From: Babylonia areolata
Lineage: Eukaryota; Mollusca; Gastropoda; Neogastropoda; Buccinidae
Direction: 5' to 3'
Assembly (NCBI RefSeq): GCF_041734735.1
Contig: NC_134896.1
Coordinates: 37,392,539-37,456,538 of the forward strand
Length of the DNA stretch: 64,000 nucleotides
Shown: in pieces, positions 13,301 to 21,236 of the stretch
Position numbering within the stretch: position 1 is the first letter of the stretch
Layout: every line of letters begins with the position of its first letter
Translations under genes and position numbers: made by a program
The notes under the pieces: model-generated
The model's database searches: none
What the model saw: only the letters and a program-made list of their open reading frames with translations
Told to the model about the DNA's origin: nothing

Positions 13301-14704
13301 CCAGGAGCAATGGGCAAAATGAATGAAATGAATGAATTATACATTCACTACAATGAGGATTAAAGAGACTGTTGAGAATGTTATGCAAAATAAACTTGCT
13401 CATTGCACAATATATAGATATATTCAAGGTATTTTTGACAAAGATGAGAGAAGTACCGTAAAGTTCGGTCTATAAGCCGCGACTTTTTACCCCAGCTTCA
13501 ACCTCCACGGCTTATGCAATGATGCGGCTTATTTGCGGATTTTAACGATCCCAGGAGTGTCACATTCTTGTCTATTCTTAGCTGCCCTTCAACTCACCAA
13601 AATCATGATTTCTGTCCATGAAGTTTTGGATGAGCTTCAAGATAGTGTGCTAACTGTTCACGTTTTATAAATCAAATCCGCACACATTAAAGCCTTCAGA
13701 TCAGCATTCAGTTCTACTCTGCTCAAGTGTACACCCTCATCATGCCGAAAACACGACATTATGCCTATGATGCAGTCTTCAAATTGAAGGCGATCGACCT
13801 AGCAGATGACAGTGCAAGTGACGAACCAGCAGCGACCTCCACCTTCATGTTCATGAAGTTTAAAGCGAGGCTGAAGTCAGTGACAAGATGGCAGAGGAAG
13901 CTGTTCTGGTTCTCTTCAACTCAGACACTGAACACGAAGATTTTAGTGGATTCAGTGAGCATCATGTGACCCGCTTTGCGTATGCAATTGGGAGAGGTCG
14001 ATATGGAGGCCAGTACTTCACAATTTGTTAAAACCACTGTTAGAATTATACTTGGAATAAAAAAGTTGTTTAGATCTAGATTAAAGAAAACTACAGCAAC
14101 GACAAAATGTGCCTATAAAAAATGTTTACAAGTGACAGTTTGGATGCTAGTTGCAACAGCATTCTCATTCACTGATGTTCATTGACTGTCTGGAACAGAT
14201 GGTGGGAGTTTTCTGGGAACCAGCTCATGAAGGACCTATTGAAGTGCCAGAGGTGAGCAATGATAACCATAATGATAATGAAAATAATGATAATAATAAT
14301 AATAGTAATGATGATAACGATAATCTGTAACTTTTCTTTGGTACAGAATCCAGTACTAACTCTTAGCAACATAAGTATTGTCTTTTGCATTCTGATAGGT
14401 ACACAAATATATCTGCATGCACTCAAGGCCTGACTGATACGACAGGTATCTGCCCAGTATGAGTTGTGTAGGGTATATGGATTTGTTTGAATGCAGTGAC
14501 ACTTCCTTGACAAACTGAAACATTCTCTTTTTTTCATCTGATTTCAGCACCAAGTGGAAGCATTCTACAGAGCACACATTGCGTTTGCCAAGGCTGTGAA
14601 GGAGGCTCCAACACAGGTGATTCTCTTCAGATGTCTGGAACATAATTATTTATAAACATACATATATTTCAAGCAAATGCATGCATAAACACACACAGAC
14701 ACTA

Positions 14705-14768
<64 letters not shown>

Positions 14769-15129
14769 ATACAGACACACATGCACACACACTCGCATGC
14801 ACAGTCACCTCCAGTAATAAGACAGTTGTGGGGAAAATGTTTTTTGTTGCTTACGTCCAAGGTTTCTTCTGTCTGAATACCTCTGATATAAGAAAGTTCT
14901 TTGAAGAATATTGTTTTATGCCAAGATCTTACATTTCAACTTTATTTGAGGTATGTCTGTCTGTTTTCTCTGTCTCTCTGTATGTGTGGATGCATTTTGT
15001 ATATGTCAGGATCAAAGTCGAAAATTGTTTAATTAATTTGCTACGCCTTTAGTTTGACTCATATAAATGGATTTTACATACATCTTCGAAGGTACTGAAT
15101 TCCATCATTGAACACATAGATTTCATAAG

Positions 15130-15164
<35 letters not shown>

Positions 15165-16743
15165 CATGTTTTTTTTTTTTTTATCTGTTCTATTTATTCA
15201 GTTTGAATGGAGGATGGAGGAAGGCGATCTCCTGTCTTTCAACAATCGCAGAGTGTGTCACTCTCGGAACGGGTTTGTGATGAACGGCGGAACCAGGCAT
15301 CTAAAGGTACGATCACAGTGGTGGTGGTGGTGGTAGATTTTAATGTTAACCCCTTGACTGCTTAACCTTGGTGAAATGAGATCAGTTTCATTTGATTCTG
15401 AACTGCAGTTAACTCATTCTACTCCAGGTACAGGTGAACTCGTACCATGATTACTTCCCCTGTGGACCAAGCAAGAGTATTCTCGTTCCAACACTCTGTT
15501 CTAATTTCGTTCATTCTTGCTTGGTACAGTTGGCATTCTAAACTGAACAGTTACAGATTCCGGAAGCATGAAAACGAAGCTTTGTTTGACAGATAAAATC
15601 AGCTATTCTCCATCGATTTTCGCTGTTTTAGTGAACCACCATGTTTTTTTCTGCAGTGATGTCATGTAGTGCTGGTCCAAGGGAGTTGTAGCATGCATGT
15701 AGCTGTGGGGTAGAATGAGTTAATTTTTTTTATACATCTCATTGGTTTCATAGCTTTTGCTGAACAAAAATAAAATGATCCCAAGAGGAAGGAGTCCAGT
15801 TAAAAAATGATGACTGACATCCTGACCTGTCTGCTCTGACTTGTCTTTGTGAGCTGACAGCCCTTTGCTGACGAGTGTACTCATTAACAAAAGTCGAGGA
15901 TTAAACAAATATCTAATTAGTGTAACATCAAAAATGGGTTCAGATTGTAAAATGTTAACCCTTAGACGCTGGAATTTATCTCCATGTTTTTTTTTAAGGA
16001 GTGTGTCAAAGAACAAAAACAAAAATCATTGAAAAAATTCAAGTAGGATATAATTATGTGCACAGAAAAATAAGTGTAAGTCTTTAAAGGAAAATGGCAG
16101 AATTATGGAATGGTACTTTCAGTTTAACAAGGGCAGATATCAGCTAATAAAGAGGAGATATTCTTCATTTATAACTTCAAGTCAAAAGTGCCAAAGATAT
16201 GTGTTCATAACTACTGGATTCATATGGAAATTATGTGAATTTGTATAAACACATGTGTGACTTTTAGTTCCAGCATCCAAAGGTGAACATTTTGTGGTCC
16301 CTTGATGACCCCCTCATGTGTGCAATTGCTTACTTGCACACACACACACACACACACACAGAGAAACACATGTACATGACATGTAGTATGAACACACATG
16401 CACACAGATATACATACATACTGCAATACAAAGAAAAGGCTGGTGTAGGTGGGTTTTATTTTGTTTTGTTTTTGTTGTTGTTTTTGCACGCATGTGTGCT
16501 TATGTATGTGCTTATGTATGTTTCTGTTCAGTCTGCGTTAACTCAAGTTTCAAACAAATGCACACACTCACAGACACAGAGTAAAAGATGCACAAACAGG
16601 GACACTTTGGGAAACAAACCCCCAAATTACTGTTGACTGCTGTTGTGAGAGGTGGCTTTAGCTGTACACATGGATGGGCAGAATAAATGCATTTATGTGC
16701 ATGATAATGTGTGTATGAGTATAGTCTTTGCTAATAAAATCCC

Positions 16744-16775
<32 letters not shown>

Positions 16776-16886
16776 CAGGGTTGCTATGTGAACATCGACC
16801 ACTTCAAGAGCCAGTTCACGGTGCTGTCTCAGAAGTTTGGCAATGGGGTACCCAGCAAGAGAGTGGGCAACCAGTGCCTGTTTTAG
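277..16886 (+). CDS. Gamma-butyrobetaine dioxygenase-like protein (BBOX1/TMLHE family), 3' eleven exons
   Basis: This is a 2-oxoglutarate/Fe(II) oxygenase of the carnitine-synthesis family; BBOX1 hydroxylates gamma-butyrobetaine to L-carnitine in the cytosol. Coding exons read directly, with GT-AG borders and matching phases: 277-416, 1647-1702, 3535-3610, 4601-4645, 6782-6909, 9742-9882, 12174-12234, 14199-14252, 14548-14616, 15202-15306, 16779-16886, about 327 codons. Visible landmarks are WLKNLADYGFCVIKGVP, the iron ligands H-x-D in YHQDLLYYE, TGGESLIVDVF, the distal His in RRVCHSRNGF and the 2-oxoglutarate Arg in TRHLKGCY. Human BBOX1 is 387 residues, so about the first 60 residues (including its zinc-binding region) lie left of the window. 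The first exon's acceptor is the least certain border. The stop TAG at 16884-16886 falls inside the first unit of a 30-bp minisatellite. TMLHE, the mitochondrial paralogue, is the alternative; the family assignment is firm, the subfamily less so. Confidence 0.85.
430..770 (+). repeat. Degenerate TG-rich intronic tract
   Basis: This is imperfect TGTG/TGATGTGG sequence just after the first visible exon of the dioxygenase gene. It has almost no C on this strand. Short open frames across it are low-complexity artefacts. Confidence 0.6.
1724..1980 (+). repeat. (TG)n microsatellite and an interspersed-repeat 3' tail ending in (ATT)n
   Basis: (TG)n runs at about 1735-1762. A tail near 1901-1977 contains AAAGCGCTTTGAGCTCTC, then AAAGCGCTCAACAAATG, and ends in (ATT)n. 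Paired AAAGCGCT blocks before a short tandem tail are typical of 3' ends shared by SINEs and L2/CR1-type LINEs in aquatic animals. The body of the element is not recognisable. Confidence 0.5.
2335..2420 (+). repeat. SINE 3'-end fragment
   Basis: The end resembles the 3' ends of the SINEs at 5111 and 53311 (GTAGCGTATATAGATCAGTC, then TTGACACCTC, then GAAACTGAAACTGAAA). It is a 5'-truncated copy in the second visible intron of the dioxygenase gene. From here to about 3530 I see no other feature except a C-rich/poly-A patch near 2889-2945. Confidence 0.5.
3634..3830 (-). repeat. Partial tRNA-derived SINE (3' half), reverse orientation
   Basis: Read on the - strand this matches the 3' half of the 9348/11321 SINE family: the 'aaacaagaacatacccagcat', 'cacccntgaaaa' and 'ctgcctacat' blocks, then the tail. 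The GAA-type tail appears as TTCTTCTTCTTC at the left end. It is more diverged than the two complete copies and lies about 25 bases after an exon of the dioxygenase gene. Confidence 0.65.
5111..5498 (+). repeat. tRNA-derived SINE, family A, complete copy with target-site duplication
   Basis: It has a tRNA-like head (A-box-like GGTGGCAGAACGGTTAAG; B-box-like GGTTTGAATCC), a conserved body (GAGGTCCTGTGTGCAGCACGC, then GATAGGTACACAAGTACATA) and an end in GCCTCCTTGAGAAAATGAGA. The direct repeat AAACTTAGA flanks it at 5102-5110 and 5499-5507, a likely target-site duplication. Related copies lie at 12357, 14385, 53311, 55665 (-) and 61880 (-). Confidence 0.75.
5540..6034. other. Intronic sequence with no recognised gene
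   Basis: A - strand frame at 5603-5899 encodes 98 residues that I do not recognise. It abuts the LINE fragment at 6035-6300 on the same strand, so it may be mobile-element sequence. The frame is short and shows no conserved motif. Confidence 0.3.
6035..6300 (-). mobile_element. LINE 3'-end fragment, zinc-finger family
   Basis: On the - strand this is closely similar to 57713-57965: the same codons for 'RTLAIKEKRERRKQGS', then a C2H2-like end and the GTCGG/CCGAC 3' end. It corresponds to the C-terminal tail of the endonuclease-reverse transcriptase family seen intact at 21339-24520. It is 5'-truncated and intronic. Confidence 0.65.
6395..6775 (+). repeat. (TG)n tracts interrupted by a reverse-orientation SINE fragment
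   Basis: Several (TG)n runs occupy 6572-6589, 6631-6644, 6671-6694 and 6722-6752. Between them, about 6480-6545 matches in reverse the middle of the SINE at 12357 (GCTCTCCCTGGGGAGA and the TCTGTTGTGA block). The tract runs almost up to the acceptor of the exon at 6782. Confidence 0.6.
6995..7134 (+). repeat. (TG)n microsatellites
   Basis: Runs of TG, some with GCGTGCACGCGC alternation, follow the exon ending at 6909. The alternating purine-pyrimidine composition favours Z-DNA. Confidence 0.7.
7645..8870 (+). repeat. 36/45-bp minisatellite, 29 units, intronic
   Basis: Twenty-nine units read, in one frame, either LKENRSTPGAEQ (36 bp) or LKENRRPRSTPGAEQ (45 bp); they differ by a 9-bp ACCCAGAAG-type insertion. 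There are about 11 short and 18 long units; short units cluster in the last third. Because both lengths are multiples of three and no unit has a stop, one + frame and two - frames stay open for 411-452 codons. It lies in the intron between dioxygenase exons 6782-6909 and 9742-9882, and no splice junction or family homology supports translation, so I call it a repeat. Confidence 0.9.
9348..9709 (+). repeat. tRNA-derived SINE, family B, complete copy next to a splice acceptor
   Basis: Its head resembles a tRNA (A box in GCAATAGCAGAGTGGTTAA; B box GGTTCAAATCA), followed by a body of about 280 bp and an (AGA)n tail. A perfect 15-bp duplication GAAACAGTACTGAGA flanks it at 9333-9347 and 9710-9724. 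The downstream exon starts at 9742, so only the duplication and 17 bases separate the SINE from the exon. It is nearly identical to the copy at 11321-11683. Confidence 0.92.
10250..10345 (+). repeat. (TG)n/(GA)n microsatellite
   Basis: GAGAGAGAGAGAG is followed by long TG alternation, with GCGTGCATG interruptions, in a dioxygenase intron. Confidence 0.75.
10478..10565 (+). mobile_element. LINE 3' tail fragment with (TATTC)n end
   Basis: The block CACTTGGTAATAAAGACATA is followed by a variable (TATTG/TATTC)n tail. The same end occurs in reverse at about 58947-58979. An AATAAA-bearing end with a short tandem tail is typical of CR1/Jockey-like LINEs. Only the extreme 3' end is recognisable. Confidence 0.6.
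11321..11683 (+). repeat. tRNA-derived SINE, family B, complete copy with target-site duplication
   Basis: This second complete copy of the 9348 family has the B box GGTTCGAATCA and an (AGA)n tail. The 14-bp duplication GACATGTATGTGTG flanks it at 11307-11320 and 11684-11697. It differs from the 9348 copy at about 15 positions, 12 of which are CpG/TpG or CpG/CpA pairs. It retains more CpGs in its tRNA head. Confidence 0.92.
11736..12070 (+). repeat. Repeat tail and long (TTC)n polypyrimidine tract
   Basis: A tail-like block (GAAGGACTTTGAGAGGTT, then GAAAGTGCTAATTGAATG) leads into about 150 bp of (TTC)n at roughly 11786-11935, then A/T-rich sequence and a second (TTC)n at 12041-12066. The open frames of poly-Leu, poly-Ser and, in reverse, poly-Arg are artefacts. 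The tract lies about 100 bases before the exon at 12174. Confidence 0.75.
12357..12755 (+). repeat. tRNA-derived SINE, family A variant
   Basis: It starts with a tRNA-like head (GGTGGCCCAGAGGTAACGCG; B box GGTTCAAATCA), shares the body block GAGGTCCCGTGTGCAGCATGC with the 5111 copy, then changes to a different 3' half (GCTCTCCCTGGGGAGAGCAG) ending in (AAATAC)n. It is therefore either a separate subfamily or a composite of two SINEs. Confidence 0.75.
12955..13345 (+). mobile_element. 5'-truncated LINE, C-terminal coding fragment
   Basis: The + frame through 13051-13326 reads IRWQEKIRNEDLWER, then LRRKWGWIRHTLRKP, ALTWNPQGKRKRGR and CSTRSNGQNE with a stop, followed by a short ATGA-rich tail. 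This is the familiar C-terminal end of endonuclease-reverse transcriptases of RTE-like LINEs. Nothing upstream of about 12955 is recognisable, as expected for 5' truncation. It is intronic in the dioxygenase gene. Confidence 0.75.
13453..13985 (+). mobile_element. Internally deleted pogo/Tigger-like DNA transposon
   Basis: It opens with a terminal-repeat-like block (TACCGTAAAGTTCGGTCTAT, then AAGCCGCGAC). A short frame starts MPKTRHYAYDAVFKLKAIDL at 13742, like the N-terminal helix-turn-helix of pogo/CENP-B-like transposases. After about 60 codons a second frame reads LVLFNSDTEHEDFSGFSEHH, like the acidic C-terminus of the same proteins. The catalytic core is missing. I did not find a matching right terminal repeat. 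The family name is from recall. Confidence 0.55.
14385..14530 (+). repeat. SINE family A, 3' part only
   Basis: It matches the 3' third of the 5111 SINE (GATAGGTACACAAATATAT, GCACTCAAGGCCTGAC, GTATATGGATTTGTTTGAAT, then TTGACAAACTGAAAC). It ends about 20 bases before the exon at 14548 and so supplies most of that exon's upstream acceptor region. Confidence 0.7.
14709..14795 (+). repeat. (CA)n microsatellite
   Basis: There is a long uninterrupted CA run followed by degenerate CA repeats. Another (TG)n lies at 15135-15164, about 40 bases before the exon at 15202. Confidence 0.85.
15409..15723. mobile_element. TTAA-bounded MITE
   Basis: The 315-bp element is bounded by inverted repeats: left TTAACTCATTCTACTCCA (15409-15426), right the reverse complement TTAACTCATTCTACCCCA (ending 15723). 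TTAA at both ends fits piggyBac-type target choice, but no transposase is present. A relative of its right end occurs at 51116-51158. It lies in the last intron of the dioxygenase gene; 15724-16320 holds nothing else I recognise. Confidence 0.75.
16335..16360 (+). repeat. (CA)n microsatellite
   Basis: This is a short CA run. A (TG)n run at 16745-16770 directly precedes the acceptor of the last dioxygenase exon. Confidence 0.75.
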
Positions 16887-17130
16887 GGAACTGTGGACAG
16901 TGCCTGTTTCAGGGAACTGTGGGCAACCAGTTCCTGTTTCAGGGAATTGTGGACAACCAGTGTCTATTTTAGGGAACTATGGGCAAACAGTGTCTGTTTT
17001 AAGGAACTGTGGACATCCAAATATTGTTTATAGGGAACTGTTGGCATCTCGTTCCCGTTTTAGGGAAGTATGGGCAATTAGATCCTGTTTTAGGGAATTT
17101 GGGGCAATCAATGCCTGTTTTGGGGAACTG
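16863..17130 (+). repeat. 30-bp minisatellite overlapping the dioxygenase stop codon
   Basis: Nine units of about 30 bp (one of 26, one of 31) run from the last codons into the 3' UTR. Unit 1 encodes V-G-N-Q-C-L-F-stop plus GGAACT. Later units keep the GTGGGCAACCAG and CCTGTTTTAGGGAACT blocks with increasing divergence toward the right end. Confidence 0.85.
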
Positions 17131-17574
17131 TATGCTTTTAACAGCATACTTTTGCACACACACAGAGAGGAACAGTACATACTTAAAAGACTTCAACTTT
17201 TCTATTCCCTAAACATCCCTGTTTCACCATAACAAAATTTAAACTCTTCTGGAATGGTTTGTCATTGTCATTCTGTTACTAAGCAGCTTAAACTTCAGTA
17301 TGTTTGTGATTTGATATGAAATGATCAACAGCAGTAAATTGTGATTCATAATTGGTGTTTAATGTGGTGTGTACATGGTGGGTGTGGGCCTTTGTATCCA
17401 GAGATGACATATAAGGATATCTGTTGTATGATTCATCAATGGGCAGGGAGATGTGAGTATATTCTGATTGTCTTTTCTTTATCCAGTCTTGGATCTGTTG
17501 TGATTCCAGAATCAATGAGTGAATTATTTCTTCACATTTGAAAATGTAAGTGTAACCCCTGTGGGGTTTTTTGA

Positions 17575-17580
17575 AATAAA
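17575..17580 (+). terminator. Candidate polyadenylation signal of the dioxygenase gene
   Basis: This is an AATAAA about 690 bases after the stop codon, followed by GT-rich sequence. No transcript end can be confirmed from sequence alone. Confidence 0.4.
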
Positions 17581-19500
17581 TTCTTGTCTTCTGTGCATAT
17601 AGGATTTGTTTGTGGATGTGCAATTGGCTTTTATGTGAGTGTTGTGCTGATATACCATGATGAGCATCTTGGAGTGTTTTGTGCTGTTTTAAGTCAGGTG
17701 TGTGTTGTCATGTGGCTGTGTTGTGTTAATTTCTTTGGTGTGTATGTTTGGGTGTACATGTGTTTGCGAAAGTGTGTGTGCAACATAATGCAATCATTTT
17801 TCTGTGGGTTTTTTTTTTGTTTGTTTGTTTTTTTCTAAGGGTGCAGTCATATCTTTGCATTGTTTCAGCCACATTACCCTCAAACAGCTCATTCTGAATC
17901 CCCCCCATTCTGTCACAATCAGGATTGTTCTGCCACAGCGCATGCAAGCAGTCCACAGGGAGCTAACATTGTTGGGCAACCATGAGGCCACATACCAAAG
18001 GCCACCCTGAACCACTGTTAAGTCATTCAGATGGTGTTCAGAACTGCCTGTTTCATTTGAGATATGTAGGACACCACCTGCTAAGCCCCCTACTGATGAC
18101 AATAAGGTACTGAGCCACACTGAGTGACTGCTTCCCTGTGATAGGAGACTTACACCATGTCCTTTCTGTGAATCAGGCTGTCACTATGTCTGTTGAGTGA
18201 ATCTCCATTAATCTGCTGACTTTGACACTGAAGACTTTGACATGAACCCACCACAGGCACAGAAGTGATGGGGCACTTAGAAATGAGGCCACTGTGACAT
18301 AAACATAGGGCATGAAAAGCCCCAGAATTTGGGGCAACGTTTCTATTACGTTTTTTTATATTGTGAATGACTGGATGAAGATGATAATGCTGCTACAGAA
18401 ATCCATCTAAATTTGGTATTCAGGACAAGTTTGTCATCTGTGCATCGCTCAGTTTGTACTTTCATGTATCCCAGCATCAGCCAACCCTGACAGGTACATA
18501 CACTTGCAGTCTTGGTCTGGAAGTTCAAGCAACACTTCCAAAGATGAAGTGGGTGACTGTGGCCTGAGAGAAGCGCAACACGCTGGAGGTAACTGATCTG
18601 ACATCCCCACAAGACGTATGCAACACAGTTGGAAACGAGAGTAGCTTTATTTAGAGGTGGTGAAAATGATGCAGTTAACACAAATGTTTGAAGGGTAGAA
18701 CATGTTCAACACATCAGCAAAGTGCTAAGATTTCATGGATGGAATTAAAATTGTTTGTACCTCAAACTGGATGAATGCCACTGCCAGCCACAGAAGCAGT
18801 CCTATTCATTTCCTCACATTCCCTTCTGCTCAGTTGAACTTTACCTTCAAAGATCGTACACCAGGCTAACTGATTGCAACCCTCCCCCAGCCCCAACCTC
18901 CCAAAATCAAAGGATGCCTGCCGACATGTCAGGGGTAAAAATGGTTGTTCATGTAAAAGCCCATTTATGTATACAAGCGCACAGAGTCGCAGTCCACAAG
19001 CAAAAATAAGGACAACTGATCACAAGTTATCGTCTATGTCAGAAGCCTCGATCACAATCATTCACTGGTAGAGCAAAACTATCAACTACATATTACTGCC
19101 TCTGTTGGAACTGGTGGAGATGTTTGATCTGCTGACCCAGAATCCACCTTTGGCAAGAGAACTCAAAGATATGAGTGGAGAACTGTGATGAACTGAAAAA
19201 GGCATTGCATTCTAACTAGGATCAAATTGTACAGCTGAAGAACTGAAAACTTTGTTGGATTTGGGAATGCTGAAAAAGATTCTATCATCAGCAGAAAAGC
19301 GGAGACACCTTATAGAGACATACCTGGTTTAAAAGTCAGAATAACACAGAGGTGCATACCAGAAATTACAATAACATGAAAGCATTTATAGCCCACATGA
19401 GATTTTGTAATTAATTCTCTGCTCTACAGGAAGCCAGTGTACCAGACATTTTTTTTTTTTAAAAGAGAGGTGTACATCTCTGGGACTTCCATGCCTTTAA
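17581..19500. other. Intergenic DNA, no gene recognised
   Basis: I see only short unsupported frames. A SINE family B fragment lies at about 18910-19000 (GCCGACATGTCAGGGGTAAA, ATGTAAAAGCCCATTTATGT). A - strand frame at 17794-18120 of 108 residues and another at 18346-18681 have no motif that I recognise and may be decayed mobile-element sequence. Confidence 0.4.
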
Positions 19501-19507
19501 ACTTAAA

Positions 19508-19930
19508 TCACCTCTTCATCTTCAATAGTTCATGACCAAAATCAAACAGACCATTCCTCAGCCATTTCATGGGGTTGCGTAAGAAAGCCATTAACACAGA
19601 ACAAAGATCCTCATTCTTGAAAATAGATGCAATGTTGGCATTACTCCAGTCAGATGGAACAGCTGATGCAAAGGAGGATCTACAGATGATGGTCAGCACG
19701 GGAATGGGTGGGGGTGGAGGGGGCGGGGGGACTTCACTGCATGGCCAGCTCAGTCTTGCAGAGATTTGTCTAATTCACAAGCCTTGTGTCCTAGACTGAT
19801 GATGAAGATCTTCCTCATGCCCAAAATATCTTTGAGCAAAGAGCTGAGAAGGGAGGACATAAGATCTCTGGCACTTAAATCTGAGTTCATCCATCTCATA
19901 CTTTTGAATAAGTATTTGGAGTGATGGCTC
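19508..19930 (-). mobile_element. Decayed LINE reverse-transcriptase remnant
   Basis: On the - strand, 19508-19699 reads LTIICRSSFASAVPSDWSNA followed by NIASIFK, matching the 'P-x-x-W-x-x-A-x-V-x-P-I-F-K' segment at the start of the RT domain of CR1/Jockey-like LINEs. The flanking frame 19750-19932 continues on the same strand without a clear motif. The copy is old and fragmentary. A G-rich run lies at about 19706-19731. Confidence 0.55.
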
Positions 19931-21226
19931 AACTTTCAGTTCAGTTAAGATTTTGAACCATTAATGAAGTGGGACTGGATGTGTTCATTATAAGGACTTG
20001 CACTTTGACTTTTGAGTCTGTGATACTGTACATGCTGATCTTCTGGGGGATCTGAGGTAAATGTTGCACTTAGATTTCGAATGCTTTGTAAATGCCCAGA
20101 ATCACTTTTGGAGTTGAGACAGCCCTGCCGAATTGACCAATGTCTCTTGCAGTGGCCTGGCTGATACAGTCCAAAATAGAAAGAGGAATCACTTTCATTC
20201 TCATGGTCATGTGTTTCGTTGTTGGGGTTGCTGATGTTGTTCTTTGGTGCAGGTTCCACCTCCTTGTATCTGGCCTTACAATTCCATTAAACAAAACAGA
20301 ACAAGTTAACATTTTTCATAAGAAAAGCAACACAATGGAGCTGAGAAGTCAACTCAATCAGTACAGAAGAAGGCATGGCTAGCAGTGGAGGCTGATTCAA
20401 TGTTGGACAGACTATAGCCTACTGGCACTTCTTTCCCCCACACACCATCTGGGACCTGAACAGTATGGATGAAGGAGCCTTCGTCAGCAACCCACTTACC
20501 AGCATACTGCTACAGTCATGAATTGGACCCAGCTAGCCTCCTGATCTCCCCTCCCACCCCTCTCAATCCATCAGTTAATCCATCCTTAACCCCCTACCGC
20601 AATTCCCCATCCATACTTACCCAACAATCTTCCTTTTTTTCACTTTTATGTATCTATTTATTTATTCAGCCTCTGTTGGACTGGCGACTTGTGGGCATGA
20701 CCATGCATTGCCCTCTTGAAAAGAAGGCCATGGCCTGACACAACATAGGCTGTATCTGGAGCTGTATTCAGGGCTGGCATTGGTCCCACGAACCTGTAAA
20801 TAGATGTCCGTGCATTGGTCCTGCATGCCGGACAACATACAGGCGACCGATGCCGGCTAGCTTGCAGGGAGATCCACATGCCGCTACTCCCATAACAGTG
20901 TTGGGAAAATGAGGATAAACTGTTTTATTTTTTTCCATGCCAGGGTAGCAAAACATCAGCATGTTGATTGTGGCTACTCGGCTTGAAGAGAAATAAAGAT
21001 GCCATCAGTGCAGGAACTACCACAGCACTTGATGAGACCATAAACAGTTCTCTGGAAGATGGTGCCTCCCACCACAAACATTCAAAGAAAAATATAGTTG
21101 CTTGCGCTCTCCAACGTCCGTTGTGACGGTGACCAATTTTGACCTCTGCAACGTATCTGATCTTGATAGTGATTAGCAGCTGAACTGAAATTACTGTTTG
21201 CATATTCAAGATAACACAAAAGAGAC
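19931..21226. other. Intergenic DNA, no gene recognised
   Basis: Frames on both strands are short and without motifs. The stretch 20070-20380 may be further decayed LINE sequence, but I cannot show it. Confidence 0.35.
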
Positions 21227-21236
21227 ATGTATGCAT

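Noticed and set aside
20140-20382. Short membrane-protein-like frame
   Set aside because: It is hydrophobic but unsupported, and lies in DNA with neighbouring LINE remnants.
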